A DNA stretch of 64,000 bases from Pseudomonas sp. Bout1 (lineage in GTDB: Bacteria; Pseudomonadota; Gammaproteobacteria; Pseudomonadales; Pseudomonadaceae), in assembly GCF_034314165.1 (NCBI RefSeq), contig NZ_JAVIWK010000001.1, positions 4,479,001-4,543,000 of the forward strand, read 5' to 3'. Of the stretch, positions 1 through 11,660 are shown one piece after another. Made by a program: the position numbers and the translations under genes. Numbering within the stretch: the stretch's first letter is position 1; the number at the start of each line of letters is the position of its first letter. Below the pieces are notes generated by a model. It was not told the DNA's origin and did not search any database. It saw nothing but the letters and a program-made list of their open reading frames with translations.

Positions 1-420
1 GGTGTACTGCCAGAAAGCGCCGGCCATGCCGGCGGCGCTGCCAAGCACAGCCTGGAAATCGCCTCGGGCGCCATCGCCATCGCCGGTATCCTGCTGGCGG
101 CACTGTTGTTCCTTGGCAAGCGTCGCTTCGTGACGGCCGTGGCCAACAGCGGCATTGGTCGCTTCCTGTCGGCCTGGTGGTTCGCCGCGTGGGGCTTCGA
201 CTGGATCTACGACAAACTGTTCGTCAAGCCCTACCTCGCCATCAGCCACGTACTGCGCAAAGACCCGCTCGACCAGACCATCGGTTTGATCCCGCGTGCC
301 GCCAAGGCCGGTCACACCGCCCTGAGCCGCAGCGAGACCGGCCAATTGCGCTGGTACGCGGCTTCCATGGCGGCGGGTGCCGTGCTGGTGATCGGCGCCA
401 TCGTTGTGGTAGCGGTCTGA
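1..420 (+). CDS. nuoL: NADH-quinone oxidoreductase subunit L, C-terminal part (5' end outside the window)
   Basis: The frame is open from base 1 to a TGA at 418-420 (139 codons visible), so the start lies upstream. NuoL is the largest antiporter-like membrane subunit of proton-pumping complex I. The visible part holds a hydrophobic helix at residues 20-35, an amphipathic stretch with [14 protein letters not shown] and [11 protein letters not shown], and a final hydrophobic helix ending the protein. This matches the C-terminal lateral helix and last membrane segment of NuoL. The gene is followed after 49 bp by nuoM and then nuoN, the standard order. The identification rests mainly on that order, because the conserved antiporter core is not in the window. 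Confidence 0.93.
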   Translation, partial: GVLPESAGHAGGAAKHSLEIASGAIAIAGILLAALLFLGKRRFVTAVANSGIGRFLSAWWFAAWGFDWIYDKLFVKPYLAISHVLRKDPLDQTIGLIPRAAKAGHTALSRSETGQLRWYAASMAAGAVLVIGAIVVVAV

Positions 421-469
421 CTATGAACATTGCGTACTTTGCGAACTTGCGAAAGGAAACGAGCCCGTC

Positions 470-2002
470 ATGATTCTGCCCTGGCTAATCCTGATCCCCT
501 TTATCGGCGGCCTGCTCTGCTGGATGGGTGAACGCTTCGGCGCCACCCTGCCCCGCTGGATTGCGTTGCTGACCATGTCCCTGGAACTCGCACTCGGCCT
601 CTGGCTGTGGGCCCATGGCGACTATTCATTTGCTCCGGCACCGGGTGTCGATCCAACTTTCGCGCTTGAATTCAAGCACGTGTGGATCCAGCGCTTCGGC
701 ATCAACGTGCACCTGGCCCTCGACGGCCTGTCGCTGTTGATGATCCTGCTGACCGGCCTGCTGGGTATCCTCTCGGTACTCTGCTCCTGGAAAGAAATTC
801 AGCGTCACGTGGGTTTCTTCCACTTGAACCTGATGTGGATTTTGGGCGGTGTTGTCGGCGTGTTCCTTGCGCTGGACCTGTTCATGTTCTTCTTCTTCTG
901 GGAAATGATGCTGGTGCCGATGTACTTCCTCATCGCGCTCTGGGGTCACAGTTCTTCGGACGGCAAGAAAACCCGGATCTACGCGGCGACCAAGTTCTTC
1001 ATCTTCACCCAGGCTTCCGGCCTGATCATGTTGGTGGCGATCCTGGGTCTGGTACTGGTCAACTTCAACAGCACGGGCGTGATCACTTTCAACTACGCCG
1101 ACCTGTTGAAAACCAAGATGTCCCTGACCACCGAGTACATCCTGATGCTGGGCTTCTTCATCGCGTTCGCGGTGAAGCTGCCGGTGGTGCCGTTCCACTC
1201 CTGGCTGCCTGACGCTCACGCCCAGGCGCCGACCGCAGGTTCCGTGGACCTGGCCGGTATCCTGTTGAAGACGGCGGCCTACGGCCTGCTGCGTTTCGCC
1301 CTGCCGCTGTTCCCGAATGCCTCGGCCGAGTTTGCGCCGATCGCCATGACCCTCGGTCTGATCGGGATCTTCTACGGTGCGTTCCTGGCCTTTGCCCAAA
1401 CCGATATCAAGCGTCTGATTGCCTTCTCGTCCGTTTCCCACATGGGTTTCGTCCTGATCGGCATCTACTCCGGTAGCCAACTGGCGCTGCAAGGCGCGGT
1501 GATCCAGATGCTGGCTCACGGTGTGTCGGCAGCAGCACTGTTTATCCTCAGTGGCCAGCTGTACGAGCGCCTGCACACCCGTGACATGCGTGAGATGGGT
1601 GGCGTGTGGTCGCGTATTGCCTACTTGCCGGCCATCAGCCTGTTCTTCGCCGCCGCATCGCTGGGCTTACCGGGTACCGGTAACTTCATCGGCGAGTTCC
1701 TGATCCTGATGGGTGCCTTCGTGCATACACCGTGGATCAGTGCGATCGCGACTTCAGGCCTGGTGTTCGGTTCGGTCTACTCGCTGATCATGATCCACCG
1801 TGCGTACTTCGGCCCGGCCAAGTCCGACACCGTGTTGCACGGCATGGACGGTCGCGAACTGATCATGGTGCTCGGCCTGGCGGTACTGCTGGTGTTCATC
1901 GGCGTGTACCCGCAACCGTTCCTGGATACCTCTGCCGCAACGATGCATGGCGTGCAGCAATGGTTCAGCACCGCCTTCACTCAACTCGCTTCGGCCCGGT
2001 AA
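470..2002 (+). CDS. nuoM: NADH-quinone oxidoreductase subunit M
   Basis: A 510-residue polytopic inner-membrane protein, one of the three antiporter-like proton-pumping subunits of complex I. Family landmarks are visible: the glutamate in [15 protein letters not shown], the lysine in [20 protein letters not shown], and the histidine-containing [12 protein letters not shown] segment. Length is normal for NuoM. The ATG is preceded by a GGAAACGAG ribosome-binding region. It follows nuoL by 49 bp and precedes nuoN by 7 bp, so all three are in one transcript. Confidence 0.97.
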   Translation: MILPWLILIPFIGGLLCWMGERFGATLPRWIALLTMSLELALGLWLWAHGDYSFAPAPGVDPTFALEFKHVWIQRFGINVHLALDGLSLLMILLTGLLGILSVLCSWKEIQRHVGFFHLNLMWILGGVVGVFLALDLFMFFFFWEMMLVPMYFLIALWGHSSSDGKKTRIYAATKFFIFTQASGLIMLVAILGLVLVNFNSTGVITFNYADLLKTKMSLTTEYILMLGFFIAFAVKLPVVPFHSWLPDAHAQAPTAGSVDLAGILLKTAAYGLLRFALPLFPNASAEFAPIAMTLGLIGIFYGAFLAFAQTDIKRLIAFSSVSHMGFVLIGIYSGSQLALQGAVIQMLAHGVSAAALFILSGQLYERLHTRDMREMGGVWSRIAYLPAISLFFAAASLGLPGTGNFIGEFLILMGAFVHTPWISAIATSGLVFGSVYSLIMIHRAYFGPAKSDTVLHGMDGRELIMVLGLAVLLVFIGVYPQPFLDTSAATMHGVQQWFSTAFTQLASAR

Positions 2003-2009
2003 GAGCGCT

Positions 2010-3473
2010 ATGGAATTCACGATCCAACACTTTATCGCGCTTGCGCCGCTGCTGATCTCCAGCCTCACCGTTGTGGTGGTGATGCTGGCGATCGCATGGC
2101 GGCGCAACCACTCCCAGACCTTCCTGATTTCCGTGGCAGGTTTGAACCTGGCCTTGCTGTCGATTATCCCGGCACTCAAGGTCGCACCGCTGGCGGTGAC
2201 GCCGCTGTTGATGGTCGATGACTTCGCGCTGCTGTATATCGCGCTGATCCTCGTGGCCACCCTGGCCTGCGTCACCCTCGCCCACGCCTACCTCGGCGAA
2301 GGCGGCACCGGTTACCCAGGCAACAAGGAAGAGCTGTACCTGCTGATCCTGCTGGCTGCGACCGGCGGTATCGTGCTGGTCAGCGCCCAGCACCTGGCCG
2401 GCTTGTTCATCGGCCTGGAACTGCTGTCGATCCCGGTCTACGGCCTGGTGGCGTATGCCTTCTTCAACAAGCGCTCCCTGGAAGCCGGCATCAAGTACAT
2501 GGTGCTGTCGGCAGCCGGTTCAGCGTTCCTGTTGTTCGGTATGGCCCTGCTCTACGCAGAAGCCGGCAGCCTGAGCTTCAGCGGTATCGGTCACGCCCTG
2601 GCAGCCTCCGGCAGCCCTGCGCCAATCGCCCAATTGGGCCTGGCCATGATGCTGATCGGCCTGGCGTTCAAGCTGTCGCTGGTGCCGTTCCACCTGTGGA
2701 CCCCGGACGTGTACGAAGGCGCCCCGGCGCCGGTGGCCGCGTTCCTGGCTACCGCGTCGAAAGTCGCCGTGTTTGCCGTGATGGTGCGTCTGTTCCAGAT
2801 CTCGCCGGCGGCCAACACTGGTGTACTCAGCAACGTGCTGACCATCATCGCGATCGCCTCGATCCTGTTCGGTAACCTGCTGGCGCTGACCCAGAACAAC
2901 CTCAAGCGTCTGCTGGGTTATTCGTCGATCGCACACTTCGGCTACCTGCTGATCGCCCTGGTGGCGAGCAAGGGCCTGGCGATGGAAGCCATCGGCGTGT
3001 ACCTGGTCACCTACGTCATCACCAGCCTGGGTGCATTCGGTGTGATCACACTGATGTCCTCGCCTTACAAAGGCCGTGACGCCGACGCCCTGTACGAATA
3101 CCGCGGCCTGTTCTGGCGCCGTCCGTACCTGACCGCCGTACTGACCGTGATGATGCTGTCCCTGGCCGGTATCCCGCTGACCGCCGGCTTCATCGGCAAG
3201 TTCTACATCGTGGCAACCGGTGTCGAGGCTCACGAATGGTGGTTGGTGGCTTCCCTGGTACTGGGCAGCGCCATCGGCGTTTTCTACTACCTGCGCGTGA
3301 TGGTCACCTTGTACCTGATCGAGCCAAACCTGCGCCGTGTGGACGCCGAGTTGCACTGGGAACAGAAAGCAGGCGGCGTGATGCTGCTGGCAATCGCCCT
3401 GCTGGCGTTCTTCCTGGGTGTTTACCCACAACCGTTGCTCACCCTGGTGCAGCATGCGGTGATGGCGGGTTGA
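2010..3473 (+). CDS. nuoN: NADH-quinone oxidoreductase subunit N
   Basis: A 487-residue membrane subunit of complex I with the third antiporter-like fold. Key features are the glutamate in [14 protein letters not shown], the lysine in [20 protein letters not shown] and further lysines in [12 protein letters not shown] and FIGKFYIV. The frame is open upstream into nuoM, but the ATG at 2010 starts the expected [13 protein letters not shown] sequence and gives the usual length, so I chose it. It is the last gene of the nuo operon and is followed within 25 bp by a strong terminator. Confidence 0.96.
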   Translation: MEFTIQHFIALAPLLISSLTVVVVMLAIAWRRNHSQTFLISVAGLNLALLSIIPALKVAPLAVTPLLMVDDFALLYIALILVATLACVTLAHAYLGEGGTGYPGNKEELYLLILLAATGGIVLVSAQHLAGLFIGLELLSIPVYGLVAYAFFNKRSLEAGIKYMVLSAAGSAFLLFGMALLYAEAGSLSFSGIGHALAASGSPAPIAQLGLAMMLIGLAFKLSLVPFHLWTPDVYEGAPAPVAAFLATASKVAVFAVMVRLFQISPAANTGVLSNVLTIIAIASILFGNLLALTQNNLKRLLGYSSIAHFGYLLIALVASKGLAMEAIGVYLVTYVITSLGAFGVITLMSSPYKGRDADALYEYRGLFWRRPYLTAVLTVMMLSLAGIPLTAGFIGKFYIVATGVEAHEWWLVASLVLGSAIGVFYYLRVMVTLYLIEPNLRRVDAELHWEQKAGGVMLLAIALLAFFLGVYPQPLLTLVQHAVMAG

Positions 3474-3496
3474 TCGCTTAGTCAAACGCAGCAAGC

Positions 3497-3522
3497 AAAA
3501 CGGCGCCTTAGGGCGCCGTTTT
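3497..3522 (+). terminator. Rho-independent terminator of the nuo operon
   Basis: A perfect 11-bp inverted repeat (AAAACGGCGCC, loop TTAG, GGCGCCGTTTT) lies 23 bp after the nuoN stop. The stem is GC-rich and ends in a T run, the classic intrinsic terminator form. The flanking A/T runs could let it act in both directions and also end the convergent chemoreceptor transcript. Confidence 0.9.
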
Positions 3523-3568
3523 GCGTTTCTGGAGAAGGTAATCTTGTCAGGTTGAAGAAGCCTGCCTC

Positions 3569-3683
3569 CCGTAGCAGCTGTCGAGCTCAAGCGAGGCTGC
3601 GTCGGCCACGCCGTCGTTATAGAGCCAGGCACAAGATCAAGTTGAGCCGACGCAGCCTCGCGTGAGCTCGACAGCTGCTACGG
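3569..3683. repeat. REPIN-like inverted repeat, family A copy 1
   Basis: Two inverted copies of a GTAGCAGCTGTCGAGC...GAGGCTGCGT sequence face each other around a short divergent centre. Closely related pairs occur at 9257-9348 and 13213-13312. The arrangement (two REP-like ends in inverted orientation, always intergenic, tips conserved and centre variable) fits REPIN doublets of fluorescent pseudomonads. It sits between the convergent nuoN and chemoreceptor genes. Confidence 0.85.
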
Positions 3684-3712
3684 CAGCTCCAGCAGTGGCG
3701 GTAAATCCGCAA

Positions 3713-5392
3713 TCAAATCCTGAACTGCCCCACCAACTGCCCCAACCGCTGCCCCAGGTCTGCCAGGCTGCGGGAGGTCTGGGCGCCCTGTTGGGTTTCA
3801 TCCGCCACGCTGTCCACCGCCACCGCGATCTGATGCACGCTGCGGTTGATCTCTTCGGCCACGGCGGTTTGTTCTTCGGCGGCGCTGGCGATTTGCGCGT
3901 TCATCGAGTTGATGGTGCCGATCAACTGCGCGATGGTGTCCAGGGACGCACCCGCTTCATTGGCCTGGGCGGACGTGCCGTCGCCGGCATCACTGGAGCG
4001 GCGCATGGATTCCACGGCGGCTTCGGTGCCTTTCTGCAGGCGGTCGATCATGCCTTGGATTTCCTGGGTGCTTTGCTGGGTACGGCTGGCCAAAGCCCGT
4101 ACTTCGTCAGCAACTACGGCAAAACCACGGCCGGCCTCCCCTGCCCGCGCGGCTTCAATGGCGGCGTTGAGGGCAAGCAAGTTGGTCTGCTCGGCGATCG
4201 AGCGGATCACCCCCAACACGCTGACAATCGATGACACGTCCTGCTGCAAGCTGTCCAGGGACACACCGCTGCTGCGGATGTCGTTCACCAGCGCATGAAT
4301 CTGCGCGATGCTGGCGTCCACGACTTTTTTCGCGGCCTGACCTTCGGCGTCGGTCTGTTGCGCCGCCACCGCCGCGCCTTGGGCACTGCGCGCCACTTCG
4401 TGGGCAGCAGAAGACATTTCGTTGATCGCGGTCGCCACCTGGTCCGTCTCGTGACGCTGGCGCTCCATGGCTTTTTCCGAGCGATTGGCTTGCTCGGCGA
4501 CCTGGCTTACGAGGCCGGTAAGCTGGGAGGTCATTTCGGTAATCTGGCGCACCAGGCCGTGGATCTTGTCGACAAACCGGTTGAACGAGCCCGCCAGTTC
4601 GCCCAGTTCATCCTGGCTGGTAATGGCCAGGCGGCGGGTAAGGTCGCCCTCACCGGCAGCGATGTCGTCCAGATTGACCTTCATCAGCTGCAACGGCCGC
4701 AGGATGGTATTGGCCACGAGCATGCCCACGGCGGCAATCACCAACAGCACCACCACGGCAATCCCGATGATGCTCAACAGCACACCTTCCATGCGCTTTT
4801 CCACCTTGGCCTGAACCTCGGCGACCTGGGCGTCGATGCCATCCAGGTTCACCGACGTACCGATCACCATGTCCCACTTGGGCAGGTATTCGGTGTAGCC
4901 AAGCTTGGGTACCAACTCGGTCTGGCCGGGCTGCGTCGAGCTGTATTGCAGGTAATGAGTGCCATCCTTGCCGACCTTCACCAGGTCGCGGTTGACGTAG
5001 ACGCCATTCGGGTCGCGGTTGTCCTTGAAGCTTTTGCCGACGCCGTCCGGGCTGTTGCCCTTGAACAGGCGAATGGTCTCGGAGTCATAGCCGAAGAAAT
5101 AACCGTCCTTGCCGTAGCTGGTGTTGGACAGCAGCTTGACCACCTGGGCCCGCACAGCTGTGTCGCCCGGGGCGGCAGCGTCGTACAGCGGCTTGATGGT
5201 GGTCATGGCCACCTCGACGTAGCCGCGCAAGGTGGCCTTGGCGTCGTTGAGCAGGTTCTGACGGGTTTCTTCGACCTCGTTACGGGCCTGCTCCTGGAGG
5301 ATCCAGACCGTCGTCAGGCTGATAATCAGGGCAAACAACAGTACGGGCAGTACGGCGAGGGACAGGACTTTGGCCTTCAGGCTAAGGCGCAT
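3713..5392 (-). CDS. ctpM: Methyl-accepting chemotaxis protein with sCache sensor, CtpM-like
   Basis: A 559-residue chemoreceptor. A membrane helix at about 9-30 is followed by a periplasmic single-Cache domain (about 35-190, with [12 protein letters not shown] and [17 protein letters not shown]), a second helix near 205-228, a HAMP domain, and the cytoplasmic signalling hairpin whose tip reads [19 protein letters not shown]. It would signal to CheA/CheW in response to a small periplasmic ligand. Its place between the nuo operon and a transporter plus a TlpQ-like receptor matches P. aeruginosa PA2652, the malate receptor CtpM. The ligand is inferred from synteny, not from binding residues; related sCache receptors sense acetate, pyruvate or propionate. 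The C-terminus lacks a CheR-tethering pentapeptide. Confidence 0.85.
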   Translation of the reverse strand: MRLSLKAKVLSLAVLPVLLFALIISLTTVWILQEQARNEVEETRQNLLNDAKATLRGYVEVAMTTIKPLYDAAAPGDTAVRAQVVKLLSNTSYGKDGYFFGYDSETIRLFKGNSPDGVGKSFKDNRDPNGVYVNRDLVKVGKDGTHYLQYSSTQPGQTELVPKLGYTEYLPKWDMVIGTSVNLDGIDAQVAEVQAKVEKRMEGVLLSIIGIAVVVLLVIAAVGMLVANTILRPLQLMKVNLDDIAAGEGDLTRRLAITSQDELGELAGSFNRFVDKIHGLVRQITEMTSQLTGLVSQVAEQANRSEKAMERQRHETDQVATAINEMSSAAHEVARSAQGAAVAAQQTDAEGQAAKKVVDASIAQIHALVNDIRSSGVSLDSLQQDVSSIVSVLGVIRSIAEQTNLLALNAAIEAARAGEAGRGFAVVADEVRALASRTQQSTQEIQGMIDRLQKGTEAAVESMRRSSDAGDGTSAQANEAGASLDTIAQLIGTINSMNAQIASAAEEQTAVAEEINRSVHQIAVAVDSVADETQQGAQTSRSLADLGQRLGQLVGQFRI

Positions 5393-5465
5393 GGCTTTTC
5401 TCTCTTATTCAAGGAAGACTTGAGAGGTTAACGGCCAGGCGCCCTGATTCTGTAGGACAACCCTG

Positions 5466-6788
5466 TCAGAGGGTCATTGCGGCAAACCAGCCAAACGCCA
5501 GCAGCGGAATGTTGTAATGCAGGAAGGTGGGCACCACGGTGTCCCAAATATGATGGTGTTGGCCGTCGATGTTCAAACCCGAGGTCGGGCCCAGGGTGGA
5601 GTCCGACGCTGGTGAGCCGGCATCGCCCAGCGCCCCGGCGGTGCCGACGATGCACACGATAGCCAGCGGGCTGAAGCCCAGCTGCACGCACAGCGGCACA
5701 AAGATCGCCGCCAGGATCGGCACCGTGGAAAACGACGAGCCGATGCCCATGGTCACCAGCAAACCCACCAGCAGCATCAGCAACGCGCCCACACCGCGGC
5801 TATGGCCGATAAACGCCGCCGAAGCTTGCACGAGTGTCTGCACTTCGCCGGTGGCCTTGAGCACTTCGGCAAAACCCGACGAAGCGATCATGATGAAGCC
5901 GATCATCGCCATCATCTTCATGCCTTCGGTAAACAGGTCATCGGTGTCGCGCCAACGCACGATGCCCGACACCGAAAAGATCAGGAACCCGGCCAGGGCG
6001 CCGATGATCATCGAGTCCAGCCACAGCTGGATGATGAACGCCGAGGCAATCGCCAGGCCGGCCACCAGCAATGTGAGCGGGTTGTATTGCACCGCCACCT
6101 GCTCGACCCGCTCGATCTTCTCCAGGTCGTAGACACGCTTCTTGCGGTAGCTGATAAACACCGCCACCAGCAGGCCGACCACCATGCCCAGCGCCGGGAG
6201 GCCCATGGCATGGGTGACGTTGACCTGGCTGATGTCGACACCGCTCTTGGCCACGTTGGCCAGCAGGATCTGGTTCAGGAAGATGTTGCCGAAGCCCACC
6301 GGCAGAAACATGTAGGGCGTGATCAGGCCGAAGGTCATGACGCAGGCTATCAACCGGCGGTCCAGTTGCAGCTTGGTCAGCACGTATAAAAGTGGCGGTA
6401 CCAACAATGGGATAAACGCAATGTGGATAGGCAGGATGTTCTGCGAGGCGATTGCGACCACCCAGAGCAAGCCGATCAACAGCCACTTGACGTGGCTGCC
6501 GCCCGTGGCTTCCTGGCGATCTACCAGCAGCAGGGCTTTGTCCGCCAGCGCATGGGCCAGGCCGGACTTGGCAATCGCCACGGCGAAGGCGCCGAGCAGC
6601 GCATAGGACAACGCCACCGTGGCACCGCCGCCCAGGCCGCTGTTGAACGCCTTGAGCGTTGCGTCGATGCCCAGGCCGCCGGTCAGGCCACCCACCAGGG
6701 CGCCGACAATGATCGCGATCACCACATGCACGCGGGACAGACTGAGCACCAGCATGGTGCCGACCGCGGCGATTACTGCATTAATCAT
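5466..6788 (-). CDS. Na+/H+ antiporter family (NhaC/YuiF-type) transporter
   Basis: A 440-residue protein with about 11-12 hydrophobic segments. It matches the Na+/H+ antiporter-like family that includes Bacillus YuiF; landmarks are [33 protein letters not shown] and [21 protein letters not shown] placed the start at 6788, where GAGG precedes the ATG by 5 bases; an in-frame ATG 11 codons upstream has no such site. It corresponds in position to P. aeruginosa PA2653 between two chemoreceptors. The substrate is not evident: the family includes ion exchangers and predicted amino-acid carriers, and a link to a ligand of the adjacent receptors is only a guess. Confidence 0.82.
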   Translation of the reverse strand: MINAVIAAVGTMLVLSLSRVHVVIAIIVGALVGGLTGGLGIDATLKAFNSGLGGGATVALSYALLGAFAVAIAKSGLAHALADKALLLVDRQEATGGSHVKWLLIGLLWVVAIASQNILPIHIAFIPLLVPPLLYVLTKLQLDRRLIACVMTFGLITPYMFLPVGFGNIFLNQILLANVAKSGVDISQVNVTHAMGLPALGMVVGLLVAVFISYRKKRVYDLEKIERVEQVAVQYNPLTLLVAGLAIASAFIIQLWLDSMIIGALAGFLIFSVSGIVRWRDTDDLFTEGMKMMAMIGFIMIASSGFAEVLKATGEVQTLVQASAAFIGHSRGVGALLMLLVGLLVTMGIGSSFSTVPILAAIFVPLCVQLGFSPLAIVCIVGTAGALGDAGSPASDSTLGPTSGLNIDGQHHHIWDTVVPTFLHYNIPLLAFGWFAAMTL

Positions 6789-6926
6789 CGTTACCTCAAG
6801 CCAGAAAACGTAAAAAAGCACGCACCTGCCCGGGCGGCTGTCGGGAACGGCTGCCGCAAATCAGGTTTTAAAGGTGTTTTATTAGAGGGCGCGCACTTTG
6901 CAGCACCCGGCCTGGCTTGTCAAAAA

Positions 6927-6975
6927 TGTGGGGAGGGGTGCCAAGCCCCCTCACCACAAAGCCCCCTCACCACAC
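6927..6975. repeat. REP-like hairpin with a duplicated half (family B)
   Basis: TGTGGGGAGGGGTGCC faces AAGCCCCCTCACCACA, forming an imperfect GC-rich hairpin in the space between the divergent antiporter and TlpQ-like genes. The right half is then repeated exactly: the 16-mer at 6943-6958 recurs head-to-tail at 6959-6974. A related unduplicated hairpin lies at 13764-13794. Confidence 0.75.
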
Positions 6976-7071
6976 AAACAGGTTTAAATTGAACGTTTGA
7001 ATAAAGAAAACTCCTGCGCGGCCGATACAAGCAGATCGTCTCTGTCGTATCGAAAAGTTAAGGAAGGCTCC

Positions 7072-9219
7072 ATGTCGCTCAGACAGCTGTCCATTCAATG
7101 GAAAATTACCCTGCTGGCCGGTCTTTGCCTGCTGGGCATCGTGACCTTGCTGGTCGGTCTCTCGCTGTACCGCATGGCGCAGAGCTCCGAGCTGGTCAAG
7201 GCTTCCAGTATGGAGATGCTCGACGAAGCCGCTCAGGCGCGCATCGAAGCCCAAGGTGACGTCCAGGCACTGGGCATCCGCCAGCAGTTCATGGACGCCT
7301 ATCAGTACGGCCACGGTTTTTCCCGACAGGTATTGTTCCTGCGCGAACAGGCCGAAAAACGCTTCCTAGATGCCTTCGACCTGCGTGAAGACCTGACCCG
7401 CCAGGTCAAGGCCGCGCTGCAAGCCAACCCGGACCTGCTGGGACTGTCCCTGGTGTTCGAGGCCAACGCACTGGATGGCAAGGACGAGTTGTTCGCCAAT
7501 CAACAAGAGCTGGGCAGCAACGACAAGGGCCGCTTTGCGCTGTATTGGTCCCAGCCTACCGCAGGCAAGCTGACTTCAATGTCACTGCCCGAAAGCGACA
7601 TGTCCGACACCAGCGTCGGACCCAGTGGCGAAAAAGCCAACGCCTGGTTCACTTGCCCGCGCACCACCCTCAAGCCGTGTGTGATCGAACCCTACTTCTA
7701 TGTGATCGACGGGCAAAAGGTGCTGATGACCAGCATCGTGTTCCCACTGATGGTCAACGGCAAAGTCATCGCCTCGCTGTCGGTGGACATCAACCTCAAC
7801 AGCCTGCAGGCGGTCAGCCAACACGCCAGCCAGAAACTCTATGACGGCCAGACCAGCGTCAGCATCATCAGCCCGGTGGGCCTGCTGGCCGGCTACAGCC
7901 CGGACGCCGGCAAACTCAGCCAGCGCCTGGACACCGTCGACACCGTCAACGGCGCACAGTTGATCAGCTCGCTGGCGACCAGCACCCAGACTCGCAGCGT
8001 GCGTACCGATCATCAACTCAAGGTACTGGCACCGTTCCTGCCAATTCCCGACGGCAAACCATGGGGCGTTCTGCTGGATGTGCCGGAAAAGGTCCTGGTC
8101 GCTCCGGCTGAAGCCCTCAAGGCCGAACTGGATGCTGACAACGCCAAGGGCACGCTGCTGGAACTGGGCCTAGGCCTGCTCGCCGCGATCGTTGGGTTGT
8201 TGCTGGTGTGGCTGATGGCCCGCAGCGTGACCCGGCCGATCCTCGGTGTGGCGCGCATGCTGGAAGACATTGCCAGCGGCGAAGGCGACCTGACCCGGCG
8301 CCTGGCCTACGACAAACACGACGAACTCGGCGAGCTGGCCGGCTGGTTCAACCGGTTCCTCGATAAGCTGCAACCGATCATTGCCCAGGTCAAACGCTCG
8401 GTGCAGGACGCCCGTGGCACCGCCGACCAATCGGCCGCAATTGCCACGCAAACCAGCGCCGGCATGGAGCAGCAGTACCGCCAGGTCGACCAGGTGGCCA
8501 CCGCCTCCCACGAGATGAGCGCCACCGCCCAGGACGTCGCCCGCAGCGCAGCGCAAGCCGCCCAGGCTGCCCGCGATGCTGACCAGGCCACGCGTGAAGG
8601 CTTGAGGGTGATCGACCGCACCACCACCAGCATCGGCCACCTCGCAGCAGATATGAGTACGGCGATGAGCCAGGTTGAAGGACTGGCGGCCAACAGCGAG
8701 AAAATCGGTTCGGTACTGGAAGTGATTCGTGCGATTGCCGAGCAGACCAACCTGCTGGCACTGAACGCCGCCATCGAAGCCGCCCGCGCGGGTGAAGCCG
8801 GTCGTGGTTTCGCCGTGGTCGCCGACGAAGTGCGCAACCTGGCGCGGCGCACGCAAGAGTCGGTTGAAGAAACCCGCCTGGTGATCGAGCAATTGCAAAG
8901 CGGCACCCAGGACGTGGTCGGCTCGATGAGCAACAGCCATCGCCAGGCCCAGGGCAGCGTCGAACAGGTAGGCCAGGCCGTGACAGCGCTGCGCCAGATC
9001 GGCGATGCGGTGACGGTGATCAGCGACATGAACCTGCAAATCGCCAGCGCCGCCGAAGAGCAAAGTGCGGTGGCCGAGGAGATCAACAACAACGTAGCAA
9101 CGATTCGGGATGTGACGGAGTCGTTGTCCGAGCAGGCGAATGAATCGGCGCGAGTCAGCCAGGCGTTGAACAGCTTGGCGAACCAGCAGCAGGGCCTGAT
9201 GGATCAGTTCAGGGTTTGA
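7072..9219 (+). CDS. tlpQ: Methyl-accepting chemotaxis protein with dCache sensor, TlpQ/McpU-like
   Basis: A 715-residue chemoreceptor: membrane helix at about 12-32, a large periplasmic double-Cache domain (about 35-375), second helix near 385-407, HAMP (408-462) and a signalling hairpin with [19 protein letters not shown]. The ATG at 7072 is chosen because AAGGAAGG precedes it; the frame is open for 25 more codons without a good ribosome site. Size, dCache architecture and position after the antiporter match P. aeruginosa PA2654, TlpQ, which binds histamine and polyamines; the P. putida counterpart is McpU. The ligand is thus inferred from synteny. A polyamine-type ABC transporter occurs at 57.1-63.6 kb in this window but nothing links the two directly. 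Confidence 0.85.
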   Translation: MSLRQLSIQWKITLLAGLCLLGIVTLLVGLSLYRMAQSSELVKASSMEMLDEAAQARIEAQGDVQALGIRQQFMDAYQYGHGFSRQVLFLREQAEKRFLDAFDLREDLTRQVKAALQANPDLLGLSLVFEANALDGKDELFANQQELGSNDKGRFALYWSQPTAGKLTSMSLPESDMSDTSVGPSGEKANAWFTCPRTTLKPCVIEPYFYVIDGQKVLMTSIVFPLMVNGKVIASLSVDINLNSLQAVSQHASQKLYDGQTSVSIISPVGLLAGYSPDAGKLSQRLDTVDTVNGAQLISSLATSTQTRSVRTDHQLKVLAPFLPIPDGKPWGVLLDVPEKVLVAPAEALKAELDADNAKGTLLELGLGLLAAIVGLLLVWLMARSVTRPILGVARMLEDIASGEGDLTRRLAYDKHDELGELAGWFNRFLDKLQPIIAQVKRSVQDARGTADQSAAIATQTSAGMEQQYRQVDQVATASHEMSATAQDVARSAAQAAQAARDADQATREGLRVIDRTTTSIGHLAADMSTAMSQVEGLAANSEKIGSVLEVIRAIAEQTNLLALNAAIEAARAGEAGRGFAVVADEVRNLARRTQESVEETRLVIEQLQSGTQDVVGSMSNSHRQAQGSVEQVGQAVTALRQIGDAVTVISDMNLQIASAAEEQSAVAEEINNNVATIRDVTESLSEQANESARVSQALNSLANQQQGLMDQFRV

Positions 9220-9256
9220 TGAGCTGCTGGATACTTCGGCAATAAGCCCGAGTATC

Positions 9257-9348
9257 CCGTAGCAGCTGTCGAGCCTCGGCGAGGCTGCGTTGGCGGTGTG
9301 TCAGGCATACCGCAACGCAGCCTCGCCGAGGCTCGACAGCTGCTACGG
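9257..9348. repeat. REPIN-like inverted repeat, family A copy 2
   Basis: Nearly perfect inverted repeat: CCGTAGCAGCTGTCGAGC...GAGGCTGCGTT facing its reverse complement with about 20 bases between. It lies between the convergent TlpQ-like gene and bqsS. Same family as 3569-3683 and 13213-13312, and the most symmetric of the three. Confidence 0.88.
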
Positions 9349-9355
9349 TTTGTTT

Positions 9356-10672
9356 TCAATGGCGGCGTGGCAGGTCGATAACTACCTTTAACCCGCCCAG
9401 CTCGCTCTCCTGCAACAGCAGCACCCCGCCCCACACCTCGACGATATCCCGCACGATCCCCAGTCCCAGCCCATGGCCGTCAGTCTGCTCATCCAGCCGT
9501 GTGCCTCGGCTGAAGACCTGGTCGCGCTGGCTCTCGGGAATTCCCGGCCCGTCATCTTCCACCGCCAGCCGAAAGCCTTCGGCGGTTTCGCCGATGCTCA
9601 ACACGATCTCCGCATCCGCCCATTTGCAGGCGTTATCCAGCAGGTTGCCCAACAGCTCCAGCAGGTCCTCGCGGTCCCACGGCAATTGCAAACCGGGGCG
9701 TACGCGGTAACTCAAATCCAGATGTTCGCCATGGATCATGTTCAAGGTCGCCAGCAGGCCCGGCAACTCGCCATCGCAGTCAAACAGGGCGCCGGGCAGC
9801 GTCTCGCCGGCCAGGCGGGCACGATTGAGTTCGCGGTTAAGCCGTTGCTGCACCTGCTCCAACTGTTCGCGCAGCAACTTGCTCAACTGCGGGTGGTCCT
9901 TGAGCTGCTCGCTGGACGCCACGCTCAACAGCACCGCCAATGGGGTTTTCAAGGCATGGCCGAGGTTGCCCAAGGCATTGCGTGAGCGCTTGAGGCTGTC
10001 TTCGGTGTGGGCCAGCAAATGGTTGATCTGCGCCACCAGCGGTTCCAGTTCCACCGGGACCTGGGTGTCCAGTTGCGAGCGCTGGCCTTGTTGCAGTTGG
10101 GCGATCTGGTTACGCGCAGTCTCCAGCGGGCGCAAGGCGCGGCGCACGGTGACCCGCTGCAGGATCAGGATCAGTAACAGCGCCGCCAGCCCCAGCACCA
10201 GGCCAATCTGGCGCATCAGGCGAAAGCTTTCCCTGACCGGGGTGTAGTCCTGGGCCACGCTGATGGAAATCGACTGGCCGAAGCGTTTGTAGTCCGAACG
10301 CAACACCAGCAACTGTTGGCCCTCCGGGCCCAATTGCAGGTTGCCCTTGAGCCCGGCCTGGGGCAGCTGTGGCAGTTCCTGGTCCCATAACGAGCGCGAA
10401 CGCCAGTGTGTGTCGGCAAAGTCGATACGAAAATAGTGCCCGGAAAACGGCCGTTGGTAGGCCGGCGACAGCCGTTGCTCATCCAGCTGCACACCCGCTG
10501 GCCCACGCACAAGCGCTACCAGCAGGTTCTCACTGTCGTTGCGCAAGCCCGATTCCAGGTAGCGCTGCAGGCCCATTTCGAACAGCCACAGGCTGGTCTG
10601 CGCCAGCACCAGGCCGACGATCACCATCACGCTGATCAGCCCCAGGCTCAGGCGCCGCTGGATCGACTTCAT
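9356..10672 (-). CDS. bqsS: Two-component sensor histidine kinase, BqsS/CarS-like
   Basis: A 438-residue kinase of the PhoQ-like type. Membrane helices lie at about 10-32 and 154-172 and enclose a periplasmic sensor of about 120 residues. A HAMP-like linker is followed by the dimerisation helix with phospho-acceptor His239 in [12 protein letters not shown], then an ATPase domain with [13 protein letters not shown] and DDGPGIPE. It overlaps bqsR by 4 bp (ATGA) and forms one operon with two PepSY-domain genes, as PA2656-PA2659 do. In P. aeruginosa this system responds to ferrous iron (BqsSR) or calcium (CarSR). I do not find the reported RExxE iron motif in the periplasmic segment here. Confidence 0.87.
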   Translation of the reverse strand: MKSIQRRLSLGLISVMVIVGLVLAQTSLWLFEMGLQRYLESGLRNDSENLLVALVRGPAGVQLDEQRLSPAYQRPFSGHYFRIDFADTHWRSRSLWDQELPQLPQAGLKGNLQLGPEGQQLLVLRSDYKRFGQSISISVAQDYTPVRESFRLMRQIGLVLGLAALLLILILQRVTVRRALRPLETARNQIAQLQQGQRSQLDTQVPVELEPLVAQINHLLAHTEDSLKRSRNALGNLGHALKTPLAVLLSVASSEQLKDHPQLSKLLREQLEQVQQRLNRELNRARLAGETLPGALFDCDGELPGLLATLNMIHGEHLDLSYRVRPGLQLPWDREDLLELLGNLLDNACKWADAEIVLSIGETAEGFRLAVEDDGPGIPESQRDQVFSRGTRLDEQTDGHGLGLGIVRDIVEVWGGVLLLQESELGGLKVVIDLPRRH

Positions 10673-11337
10673 GCAGGGCTGGCGCCAAACCGGTAACCCT
10701 GGCCGCGCCGGGTCTCGATCACGCTGCGGCCCAACTTGCGGCGCAGGTGATTGACGTGCACTTCCAGCACATTGGAATCACGCTCGGTCTCGCCATCGTA
10801 CAAGTGCTCGGCCAAGTGGCTTTTTGAAAGGATTTGCTCGGGGTGCAGCATGAAGTAACGCAACAACCGAAACTCGGCGGCGGTCAGCTGGATCTCCTCG
10901 CCGTCACGCATCACGCATTGGCGGCCTTCGTCCAGGTGCAAGCCGGCGGCTTGCAAGGTGGGCTGATTGGCCTGGCCATGGGAGCGCCGCAGCAACGCCT
11001 GGATACGCAGGTGCAGCTCCTCGGGATGGAACGGCTTGCTCAGGTAATCATCGGCCCCGGCCTTGAGCCCTTCGATGCGTTCGGCCCAGGAGTCGCGGGC
11101 GGTGAGGATCAGCACCGGCGTGGCCAGGCCAGCGGCGCGCCACTGCGTCAATACCTCAAGCCCCGGCAAACCCGGCAGGCCGAGGTCGAGGATGATCAGG
11201 TCGTAGGGTTCGCTGCGCCCCTGGTACACCGCATCGCGCCCGTCCGCCAGCCAGTCCACCGCATAACCCTGGCGGTTGAGGCCGGCCATCAGTTCGTCGG
11301 CCAGGGGTACGTGGTCTTCCACCAGGAGCAGGCGCAT
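10669..11337 (-). CDS. bqsR: OmpR-family response regulator, BqsR/CarR-like
   Basis: A 222-residue regulator: receiver domain with Asp51 in [10 protein letters not shown] and Lys in YLSKPF, then a winged-helix DNA-binding domain ending [22 protein letters not shown]. Its start overlaps the upstream PepSY stop by one base (TGATG) and its end overlaps bqsS by four, so translation is coupled. A site resembling the published BqsR box lies upstream of the operon at 12023-12038, suggesting autoregulation. This supports the BqsR assignment independently of synteny. Confidence 0.88.
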   Translation of the reverse strand: MRLLLVEDHVPLADELMAGLNRQGYAVDWLADGRDAVYQGRSEPYDLIILDLGLPGLPGLEVLTQWRAAGLATPVLILTARDSWAERIEGLKAGADDYLSKPFHPEELHLRIQALLRRSHGQANQPTLQAAGLHLDEGRQCVMRDGEEIQLTAAEFRLLRYFMLHPEQILSKSHLAEHLYDGETERDSNVLEVHVNHLRRKLGRSVIETRRGQGYRFGASPA

Positions 11338-11660
11338 CAGTCGTCTTCCTTGTCTTTGAGCAGTTGGCCGGTGTTGGCGTCGAGTTCGATCTCACGCACC
11401 ACGCCTTCCACCGTCAACAGTTCGATTTCATAGATATAACGCACAGGGCGATCCTTGTGCTCTTCAAGCTCGGCGTCGAGCAGCTTGGCGCCCGGGTAGC
11501 GCTCGAACGCGGGGCCCAGCAGATGTTCAAGCGGCGCGATCACGCCCTTCTGGCGCAGGCGCAGCGCTTCGTCCGGGCCCAGGTCCCGAGCAGCCAGGCC
11601 TGAGCAAAATGCCAGGAGCACCAGTGCCATTTGAGCGCTGGTGCGCAGATTTACCTTCAT
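11337..11660 (-). CDS. Small periplasmic PepSY-domain protein (first before bqsR)
   Basis: A 107-residue protein with an N-terminal signal peptide (cut likely near LAARDLG) and a single PepSY-like domain ending [16 protein letters not shown]. The ATG at 11660 is used because an upstream in-frame start would overlap the next gene extensively and lacks the signal sequence. It is about half identical by eye to its upstream neighbour, so the two probably arose by tandem duplication. PepSY proteins of this sort accompany two-component systems and may modulate the sensor or bind metal; the acidic C-terminus is compatible with cation binding. Corresponds in position to PA2658/PA2659. Confidence 0.82.
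   Translation of the reverse strand: MKVNLRTSAQMALVLLAFCSGLAARDLGPDEALRLRQKGVIAPLEHLLGPAFERYPGAKLLDAELEEHKDRPVRYIYEIELLTVEGVVREIELDANTGQLLKDKEDD

Noticed and set aside
2520..3632. 370-codon open frame antisense to nuoN (and a similar one at 626-1576 antisense to nuoM)
   Set aside because: Gln/Arg/His-rich translations typical of reverse-strand shadows in GC-rich Pseudomonas genes; nuoM and nuoN are well conserved.
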